From Plectosphaerella cucumerina (Eukaryota; Ascomycota; Sordariomycetes; Glomerellales; Plectosphaerellaceae): a stretch of DNA of 64,000 nucleotides. Below are positions 56,097-64,000 of the stretch, piece by piece. The position numbers were made by a program, and so were the translations under genes. Under the pieces are notes generated by a model. That model worked only from the letters and a program-made list of their open reading frames with translations. It searched no databases and had not been told where the DNA came from. Numbering within the stretch: the stretch's first letter is position 1; the number at the start of each line of letters is the position of its first letter. Location of the stretch: the NCBI GenBank assembly GCA_020746995.1, contig JAGPXD010000006.1, forward strand, positions 2,542,001 to 2,606,000. Reading direction: 5' to 3'.

Positions 56097-57905
56097 ATGG
56101 AGGACCTAGCGATAACCTTCGCTCAGCTCACCATTCGACGCCCGCCTGACCGTCCCAAAGGCACCTTCAGCCGCTTCGAGCTGCTCAACGAAGACGTGAT
56201 TCGAATCATCTTCGCTAACTTCGTCCCCAGGGGCACTCTCCGGGCCCGGGACCAGAGGTACCTCACAAGCAACATCTTTCCCGACATCACCGCGACATCT
56301 GTTCGGGAGCTTCGAAAATGTCTTCACGCCCTCTGCCTCACGAGCAAGCATTTCTACGCCATCGCTCATCCGCTCCTCTACCGTGTCCTGATCATCAAGA
56401 TTCACTACGAGATGGCACTTCTCTTCCAAACCTTTTCTGCGACCACTAGGCTCCGAAACCTCGTCAAGACATTCGCCTGGGTTCCGGACCGCTTTACTCC
56501 ACCAACACTTCAAGACGAGATCGAGTCGTTTTTGGAGGAAAACAAGATGTTTGCCATTCAGAAAGACATCGGGCTTCACTGGCCAGTCTCACCAGCGGAT
56601 ATGGAATGTGCACGCCAGCTGCCACAGGGTTGCCAACTGCCTTGGTCTTCCGAAGCCGTCCTCACAGCTACTCTGGGAATGCTGACGCATGTCAAAACAC
56701 TCTGCGTCGTGTCAGGATGGCGCGAGTTCCCAGATGCGGCCCCAGGCATCATCGGCCCGGACTGGGTTGCGTCCAGCCTCCAGAATCTTCTTGACAGTGA
56801 CCGAGGAGCCACATTCGGGTTTCTTCAGAAACTCGAGGTCTTTTCCATGGATAACAAGAAGGATTTCAACTCGGGAGACCGCGGGAGCTTCTATCTCGCC
56901 ACCCAGCTGGTGCTTCGAGCCTGCCCCAAGCTTCGAAGGGTCGAATACACGGCGAAGATGGATGAGATGAAGAATAACTACCGATTCTCCTCGCAAGGCT
57001 TCAACTTTCTTCTCGGGCCTCACCATCCGCTCTCAACCAGCGTTGAGGAGGTGGTGGTTGCCTTCGGAACATCACCAATGGCAGAGCTGCCGAGGATTCT
57101 TCGAGTGCTGCCGAATCTCAAGGTCCTTCGTGGCGAATACTGCGTGACAACCGCAGATACAGACTCGACACAACAGCATGCTGTTTCGGTCCAGGCGACA
57201 AACACTGCTGGGTCGTGGAACAATACCATACTGGCTCTTCTAGAGGTCAAGAACACACTGCAAGAACTCCATCTGACGACTCGGCGGGACACGAGCTGGC
57301 GCGGCTGGGACAGCGCTCGCCGAGGTCGCCCGTGGCCACAGATCAATGCACCCAGGCTCGGTCGAGTTCTGCCGCAGATGTCAGCTCTGACATCGCTCAC
57401 CATCGAGATCATGTCACTTTTTGACTTTACTCACCACCAAATCATCCCCCCAACCCTCCCGATACCCCGCATCTCCGTATTCCTCCCGCCCTCGCTCAAA
57501 ACTCTCCACTTGGTCGACTATTGGGGGGTTTCCTGGAGACAAAAGTATTCCTGGTTGAATGAATGGAAGAATATGGGCGCCTACCAGAAGCCATCTGTCC
57601 ACTGCGGATTAAAGATTGGGAGTACCTTCTGGAGATCTATCGTGACCGACATGATCGAGCAGATCACCAATAACCCAGCTGTGGCTCTCCGGTAACTCAG
57701 AGTTTCCAGCCCCGATCACCAATTTGTCAGCAGTTACCTAGGGGGCGAGCGCGTCCCTGAAGCATTGGACGAGGATGAAGACTCACATGAATTTCTCTTC
57801 TATCGTTCCGTGCAAGTGGGCTTGAAGCTAATTGTCCAAGACGTTGAGACCTTCACTAACATTCCGAAGAAGGAATGGACCTGCTTGGAAGGCTATCTCG
57901 ACTGA
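56097..57905 (+). CDS. F-box-like protein, unknown function
   Basis: Start at the ATG 56097 (MEDLAITFAQLTI). The first frame runs to 57695 (533 residues). N-terminal residues about 25-100 are F-box-like (FELLNEDVIRIIFANFV, then LRKCLHALCLTSKHFYAIAHPLLYRVLIIK), followed by an LRR-like solenoid region. Beyond the apparent stop, a clean reading continues in another frame from about 57731 to 57905 (YLGGERVPEALDEDEDSHEF, ending LEGYLD). It joins through a short GT-AG intron (57692-57730, or acceptor 3 bp later), so the spliced protein is probably about 589 residues: join(56097..57691,57731..57905). The intron is short at 39-42 bp, hence some doubt. Start and F-box reading are good; the second exon is a prediction. 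Confidence 0.72.
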
Positions 57906-59267
57906 TGAGATTTGGGTTGGTTGAAGAGGAAGTGTTTGTGGGGCTTATGCAAGAGAACTTCTAGCGTCAGGATGACTCGTGGACCATGAGATGGTGGTGT
58001 TTGCGTTTGGGTTGGCTATTTTGCCATGGGTGCTGAGACTGAGGCGATTAGCCAAGACCGCCTGCTGGTACAGCTCTCTTGCTGTTGGAATACGAAAGAA
58101 TGTAGGAATGAATTGCGTCTTGACTTCTGCCGTCTGAACAGCCCGCGAATGCTGCTTAGTCATTTCCCTATGGCGTCTATACTCGTAGTGGTAATCTGTG
58201 TCCCCTCAAGGCTTCTGGTTACACATCAAAAGTCATAGTACCTAGTGATGAATGTCTCGATCACAATTTGAACAAGGCCCCCGTAAGGCTGCGGGTGGCA
58301 AACGACATTTACAGCCTGGGCGAGTGTAATGATGTCGGAGGATTTCATCGACGTGAGGATTTTCATGTAAAACAAACATACTAGCGACATTGATGTGAAG
58401 AACATTCCCGAGTTCAAGACTGTACTTGCAGGTGCATCGTCACAGGGGATAAGAGTACATCACGACGGCCGAAGGTCGAAGATGGGCGGGCCACATCGGG
58501 TGGTCGACATATCAAATGGGAGGCTTGAACAAAGCTCCTATTCCGGAAACATTAGGTCAATGACTATCGGGTTTGGGATGTTGTATTGCTGTCTGCAAAG
58601 GATATGGCCAAAGGCGTTGTCGGTTTTGTTTGGCGTACACCGGCAGTGTCGTCGGGTCCCGGATTAAGGGGGCTACGACTCGCACTGTGTCTTCGTGAGG
58701 AGTTAGTAAGCAGCTAAACAAAACGGCGTTCTTCGCGGCAAGCAACGCCCCTGGCTTGGCAAGATCGCTGGTTCGGCAAGGATATCGAGGCATGGGCTTC
58801 TTGGAAAATCGCATATCATCTCGCGAGTATCACTTGAAATCTGAGGGTTGAGCTGCTGTGTCGGTTGAGCTGCTGCGCCGGTCGACCTGCTGCTTCGACT
58901 GACCTGCTGCGCCGGTCGACCTGCTGCTTCGATTGACCTGCTACGTCGATTGACCAGTTGAAGGCTACCTAGGTAGGCACCTATCGCGAGGAGAATAGTG
59001 GCCGAGGTCAGCTGTCGTGCGACACTCGCGGGGCGTCATGCGACTTTTCCAAAAAGCCCGAGGCATGCGGCAGGGTCAGACGGCAGAATGGCCGTTTCGA
59101 AGGACAGGACTCCCGGTCGACATGAAATGCGGATTCTTCAGCAAACACATGTCAAACGCCTAGAACGATCGGAGATGTAACCTGTATTATGTATACGCTC
59201 GTCTTGTACCCATACGCCGTGTATACGCTCGCTGTCTTCGCGCCGTCTATACCTCCCGCCATCATAA
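57906..59267. other. Intergenic region with minisatellite
   Basis: 1.36 kb with no recognised gene. It contains the 17-bp tandem repeat listed separately. Frames near 57945-58800 and 58998-59180 look non-coding. Confidence 0.5.
58850..58951. repeat. Six-copy 17-bp tandem repeat (minisatellite)
   Basis: Unit GACCTGCTGCTTCGATT and close variants repeat six times without gaps, ending before GACCAG. The 17-bp period is not a multiple of three and no frame crosses it, so it is a non-coding minisatellite. Confidence 0.9.
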
Positions 59268-61430
59268 TCATACATTCGGAGATAGGAGATCGTATTTGAC
59301 ACATCGTTCAACCTGGAGTCTGTCAGAAACATGCATGCATCATGGCACAGCGGGGAGAGACTCACATCCTCAATACTCGCCTGGAGGAACTTCCTCGTCT
59401 CCAGGCCCATCCATACGAACAGCATGGAGAAATCGCCGTGCTTGGCCATTTCGGTGCCCGTCTGCGCGCTCAGCTGGCGCAGGATCGGCAGAGAGCTGCT
59501 CAGCAGGTCGGTGTCTGGGTCCAGGCTGCGGCCGATGCCCTCGAGCAGCAGGATACTGATGACAACGTTGACAAAGTCGCCCTCGAGGCGGACGTGGTGG
59601 CCCCGGACCATGGCGAGCACTTGCTGGAGGATGTCGCCAATCTTGATTGTTCCCAGAGCCAGGGTGCTGCTCTTGACGCCCAGGACAAGATGCTGCATCT
59701 TAAGTGCGAAGACTTCCTTGTCGATGACGGCGTCGGGCTGACGGCACCGCTCGCACATGAGATTGCCAGCCTTGTAGCCGTCAAACTCTGCGACGGCGCG
59801 GAAGAGGTCAAGGAAGTTGCGGCGGTTGGTGGCGTTGAGCTCCGTTACAAGGCCAGTGTCGATGAAGATGAGCTGCGGCCGGAAACCCTCGCTGTCGATC
59901 TTCTTGAGCTCAGCCGCCCATGCCGCGGTGTTCTTGCGGTGTCGGAACGGTCGCAGTCGGGCGAGGACCTGCTCGGTCACGTCCTCTTGGTTCTCCGGGT
60001 CGGGATCGCGGTGTCGCCGGCCGATTGCTGGCTGCTCGGACTGGTAGAAGCGCACCATGATGTTGCCGGGGTGCAGATCGGCGTGGACAAAGTTGTCGAT
60101 GAGCAGCATGCGCAGGAAGGCGTCAAGACCCTCCTTGGCAATGTCGTGCTGGAAGACACCACCGCCATTCTCCAGGAAGTCGGCGAGCGGGATGCCCTGG
60201 GCGAACTCTTCGACAAGGACATTGCGCGTCGTGAACTCGGTGTAGGGGTAGGGGAACGAGACTGTTGTGCGCTCGCGGAAATGTTGCCTGAAGATGGTCA
60301 AGTTCGTCGCTTCGATGCGAAGGTCGAGCTGCAGCTTCATCATCTCGCCGAATTGCTCGACCTCATCGGGAAGCGAGAGCCACTCGATGGTAGGGATAAC
60401 ATTGAGGACCGAGGCGAAGGCCCACATGATGCGGAGGTCGCGCCGCACGGTGCGCTCGACCTTTGGATGCAGGACCTTGACGGCCACGTACGTCGAAGGA
60501 ACGCGCTTCGGCCGACTCTTGAACGCGGTCTCGACGTTCTGGACCACCCGCTGGCGCAGTTGTTGTGGCTCCTCGTAGAGATCCACGTTGGGCGACGCCA
60601 GGTCAGACTTGAGCTTGGCCTTGTATACCTGTGCGATAGCGCCGACACCGAGAGGCGTCTCGTCAAACTCGTCAAAGATATCTTCGAAAGCGCGGCCGTC
60701 AAACGCCTCGGACACAATGCGCCTCGTGGCTCTCATCGAATGCGCCGGAGCGTCGGAGTGTAACTTGGACATGATCTCGCACATCTCGTTGGGGAAAATA
60801 TCCGTCCGCGACGCGGCCCATTGGCCGAGCTGGAAGTTGTCAGGGGAGGAACTCCGAGGGATCCGAGATGGATCTCACCTTGATGAATGCCGGCCCTGCC
60901 CACTCCATGGCCTGCACCAGGAAGCCGTACCACCACAGCGTCCCTGACCGCTCGTTATCGCGGTCTTTCTGGCGACGGCCAAGCCATATTGCCGGCACCG
61001 CGAAGATGACGGGCACGAAGATGACGACGAGATGCAGGAACCGTATGCCAGTGAACACAGGCTCGACGATGTATGTGTCAATGGCCAGAACCAGGCCTTG
61101 CCAGACCCTAAGCGGGAGTGACTTGTCGTTGTCGACCTTCTTCTTGATTTCGTCTCTGCTGACCTCGAGCATGCGCCCCTCGGCAGTCTGGTCGGTGCCG
61201 CCGTTATCCTCTTGCGACAGCTCGAAGAATGCTGCGGTACCGAGCGCGGCCGTCCCTCCTGCTCGGAGGACAACACGAGCGATCTGACCCGTGTTCGGTG
61301 GAAGCTGGCGCCGTGGCGCGCTCCGGAAGGTCGAGCGCCAGCATCGGGACGCGAATGGTGTGAAGGAGGAGGTGGGCTGTCGGAAGGCGGGTCGTGGACA
61401 ACACCGGCCCAGCACGAAGGCCAGTCTCAT
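59268..61430 (-). CDS. ADCK2/Cqd1-type mitochondrial UbiB (ABC1) atypical kinase
   Basis: Three-exon model: complement(join(59268..59312,59366..60829,60879..61430)), 686 residues. The N-terminus is Arg/Ser-rich with no acidic residues (MRLAFVLGRCCPRPAFRQP), as for a mitochondrial presequence. A hydrophobic stretch (LHLVVIFVPVIFAVPAIWLG) forms a membrane helix. The ABC1 signatures follow: GPAFIKLGQWAASR (the KxGQ motif), LGVGAIAQVYKAKL, VAVKVLHPKV, DLHPGNIMV and the D-T-G metal site in IFIDTGLV. The WCGP/WAGPAFIK form and long insertion after DLHPGN place it nearest ADCK2/Cqd1. It probably influences coenzyme Q or phospholipid distribution. If the last intron is retained, the frame reads on to 59138 with a different tail. 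It is divergent from the heme lyase gene. Confidence 0.92.
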
Positions 61431-61938
61431 CTCGAAGGTTGGTTGCGGCGGGAGCAGCGAGTGAGGGCGCTCATGTCTCGGGATGGTGTCGAGGAAGGGA
61501 AGATGTCGGGGTGGTGTCGACGTGATAGCTCGGAGCCTCGAGGCCGGTACGATCCGAGAAGGATCGTGGTATAGTGGTGACGTACTGGGGACAAGCTCCG
61601 ACCCGCGCCGCACTCCGAGGTGCTGACTGCTGAGGTAAGGCGGGACGATAGGCCCGGGGGAACGTCGGAAAATCATGTGGTCAAGCTCCACTGTTGATGC
61701 CCGCCGGCGATCGCGGAAAATTACCGTCATCTTCCCTGTTCGCCCCCGGTCACCGTCGGAGGCCAACTGCAGTCGCGGATTACTAACGCGCCAAAAGTTT
61801 AGGGACTGGGAATTTTCGGGCGCTCTTCCAAGTCCATGATATCACGTCTTCACGTCCCGACTCGATCGTCAATCCGCCAGCGCCCTCCATCCCAAACAAC
61901 ACACACAAACGCCTTCTTCATCACAAATTCCTATCACA
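61431..61938. promoter_or_regulatory. Divergent promoter of two mitochondrial genes
   Basis: 508 bp shared upstream region between the ADCK2-type kinase and holocytochrome-c synthase. No clear TATA box. Co-regulation is possible but unproven. Confidence 0.45.
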
Positions 61939-63062
61939 ATGGGCTGGTTCTGGGCTGATGCGCCGGCTGTTGTCGTAAGCGGCGCCCCCGCGCATCATCC
62001 TGCCTCGATGGCCGGCATGTCACCACCGGTGCGCATCCTTGCCCCCTTTGCCAGACATCTCCCCTTCCACTGACATCGTCCAGCCAGGATGCCCGATGCA
62101 CCAAAAGTCCGCCGATGCCCTCGCACCACCGCCGAAACCCGCCAGTGCTCCCTCTTCATGCCCTGTCAACCACGGGCAGGTCGCTGCGCCGCCCGCCCCT
62201 TCCGCCTGCCCCGTGAACCACGAGGCCAAGGCCGCCGCCCCCGAATCCAAGTCGTTCCTGTCCCAGATGAACCCCCTGAACTACATGTTCAAGGAGCTCT
62301 CCCAGGCCCCAGCGGCGAACCAGGCCATCAGCCTGCCGACATCGCGCGACCCCTCAACCATCCCGAGGAGCGAGGGCGGCGGCAACTGGGAGTACCCTTC
62401 GCCCCAGCAGATGTACAATGCCCTGCTGCGCAAGGGCTACACCGATACCGATATCACGGCCGTCGAGTCCATGGTGGCCTGTCACAACTTCTTGAACGAG
62501 GGCGCATGGGCCGAGATTGTCGGCTGGGAGGACCGTTTCGCGCGTGGCCTCGCTCGCGGCCTGCGCGTGTGCAGCCGCGGCGAGGAGAACGCGGCGGAGA
62601 TGGCCTACCGCGACAGCAACGGCACCGAAGCGCCGCCTACCCTGACGCGCTTCCAGGGTCGCCCCAAGGACATGTCCCCCAAGGCGACCATGATGCAAGT
62701 CATGGGCTGGATTTACCCCGCCAAGTTCCAGTGCGTAGCCCCGTTGCCCCCTTTACCTTTCCCGCATGTTTCTAATCTCTTCTTCCTGCAGGACCGAGCC
62801 TCCATTCGATCGCCACGACTGGTACGTCACCCGCAAGGTCGGCAACGAGACGAAGGAAGTTCGATACGTCATCGACTTCTACGAGGGCGAGCCCGACCCA
62901 ACCGGCGACCCCGTCTTCTTCCTCGACGTCCGACCTGCCTTTACTCCCACAGGCGCCGCCGAGCGCGCGATCCGCTGGGGCACCGACGTCTGGTGGCGGG
63001 CGTCCGGCGCCGAGGTGCGCGAGGCTGCGGCGCTTGAGGCAGCCAAGGGTCCGACCAAATAA
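61939..63062 (+). CDS. CYC3: Holocytochrome-c synthase (cytochrome c heme lyase)
   Basis: Three-exon model: join(61939..62028,62084..62730,62792..63062), 335 residues. The N-terminus carries heme-binding Cys-Pro motifs (PGCPMHQ, SSCPVNH, SACPVNH), as in fungal heme lyases. The conserved core follows: NPLNYM, NWEYPSPQQMYNALLRKG, VACHNFLNEGAWAEIVGWE, TRFQGRPKDMSPKA and PPFDRHDWYV, then a tail with FYEGEPDPTGDPVFFLDVRPA. The enzyme attaches heme covalently to apocytochrome c in the mitochondrial intermembrane space. The start ATG gives MGWFWADAPAVVV. It is paired head-to-head with a mitochondrial UbiB kinase. The three exons keep frame with GT-AG borders. Confidence 0.94.
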
Positions 63063-63267
63063 TTGTTTCGATGACGACGACTGTAAGAATGGGTGTACGA
63101 ATGGTCAGGGCTGCATAATACCTCGGCGTTCTTTCTCTGGATCACGATTTAATGGGCTTGGAACGGAAAATCAAAGTTTCTCTTCTCTTCCCCTGTCTTA
63201 TTACTATCCCCGGCACGGCCTAGCAAATGTACTCGAAATATTATAAGCGCGTTTTGCGAGGGACAGA

Positions 63268-63895
63268 TCACGACAGCTTCGCCGCGAGAGCCACGACCTG
63301 GTCGAGCAGCGCCTTGTCTTCGCCAGCGGCGTTCTGCTGCACCTTGCCGAGGAGATGGTCGACCTGGTGGCCGGGCTCGGGGATGGTCTCGCCCTGGGCG
63401 GTGCCGATGCGCGAAACCTGGAGCTCGAGGAAGAACTTGGGAATCTTGATCTGGTTGACGTTCTGGCCGGTCGAGCGCAGGGCGGCCTCGGTGGCGACGT
63501 AGACTGCCAGCTCGGCCTGGAACTTGTCGAGGTCGTTCTCGGCAAGGGGGTCGCTGGTGGCGAAGCGATCGAGGGCAAAGGTGAGAGGGGTCTGGCCCGA
63601 GCCCTCAAAGTTGATGCTGGAGAACTTGACGCCGCGGACCTCGACGTCGGGCACGCCACCGATGGTCGGGTTGGCCGTGTCGCAGGTGACCATGTCCTGC
63701 AGCTGGAGCACGTCGTCGATGACGATCTGGGGGAGCGTGGTGTCGCCGGTGACGAAGCAGGCGTCTTGCTGGCGGCCCTTGATGTAGGGGGCTTCAAGAA
63801 CTGTCAGCTATGCTCCACGATCGAACCTCAGAACTGGACGTACCGGCAAGAGAGAGGCCGGCGAAGGCGGCAACGACAGAGATGGAGAACTGCAT
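63268..63895 (-). CDS. Secreted hypothetical protein
   Basis: Two-exon model: complement(join(63268..63800,63844..63895)), 194 residues. The first exon encodes a signal peptide (MQFSISVVAAFAGLSLA) and is joined by a 43-bp intron (GTACGT, CTGACAG) to the mature part, which starts APYIKGRQQDACFVTG. The mature protein has only two cysteines and a regular alternating hydrophobic pattern (VEVRGVKFSSINFEGSG, QTPLTFALDRF), suggesting a beta-rich fold, then a helical C-terminus. No family is recognised. It converges with the heme lyase gene, and its promoter runs to the window edge. Confidence 0.8.
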
Positions 63896-64000
63896 CTTGA
63901 AATCGGGGATAAGGAACCTGGGTATAAGGAGCGATCGACAGAAGATACAGAGAGAGTGACTGAAAAAAAGGTTCCTTTCCAGAAGGACGAAAGAATGGAA

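Noticed and set aside
59342..60763. A 473-codon plus-strand frame opposite the ADCK2-type kinase
   Set aside because: Antisense mirror of a firmly identified kinase; composition is shadow-like.
1..64000. tRNA genes, rRNA, CRISPR arrays, telomere repeats
   Set aside because: I scanned for T-loop GTTCGA-type motifs and repeat-spacer patterns and found no convincing candidate; CRISPR is not expected in a fungus.

Overview
The window looks like nuclear DNA of a filamentous ascomycete (Pezizomycotina, most likely a Sordariomycete). It has short GT-AG introns of about 40-85 bp, often with a CTGAC-like branch point, and GC-rich third codon positions. It carries Zn2Cys6 regulators, a fungal NLR, fungal GH1/GH35/GH43/AA11 carbohydrate enzymes and one short AT-rich island that resembles repeat-induced point mutation (RIP). 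The species cannot be named from sequence alone. I modelled 28 protein-coding loci, two of them broken. I found no rRNA, tRNA or CRISPR array.

Region 1 (about 1-17 kb) is accessory in character. It holds an aldo/keto reductase, a Zn2Cys6 regulator and a chymotrypsin-fold peptidase relic fused to a repeated helical module. Next come a decayed BAHD-type acyltransferase, an AT-rich island, a small secreted cysteine-rich protein and a frameshifted helical protein that resembles pore-forming proteins. A complete NLR (nucleoside-phosphorylase/NB-ARC/TPR) with near-identical 126-bp repeats follows, then a 41-codon ORF. The mixture of NLR, peptidase-like, pore-former-like and secreted cysteine-rich genes suggests a self/non-self or conflict island.

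Region 2 (about 17.8-36.6 kb) is a housekeeping block: 60S ribosomal protein eL32, a farnesylation-type Hsp40 (Ydj1/Mas5), mitochondrial glutamyl-tRNA synthetase, the Rad9 checkpoint clamp subunit, an RCC1-repeat protein, prephenate dehydrogenase, a conserved unknown, an Mpv17/PMP22 (Woronin-sorting-like) protein, ESCRT-II Vps22 and an F-box-like protein.

Region 3 (about 37-52.9 kb) is a carbohydrate-use neighbourhood. It contains a GH35/42-type beta-galactosidase divergent from an MFS sugar transporter, then a GH43 enzyme, a Zn2Cys6/fungal_trans regulator and a GH1 beta-glucosidase, followed by an AA11-type copper oxygenase. Four of the five products before the oxygenase lack a secretion signal, so a plausible role is import of short oligosaccharides by the transporter, hydrolysis inside the cell and control by the embedded regulator.

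Region 4 (about 53-64 kb) holds a divergent pair of F-box-type proteins, a 17-bp minisatellite, a mitochondrial ADCK2/Cqd1-type UbiB kinase divergent from holocytochrome-c synthase, and a secreted hypothetical protein at the right edge.
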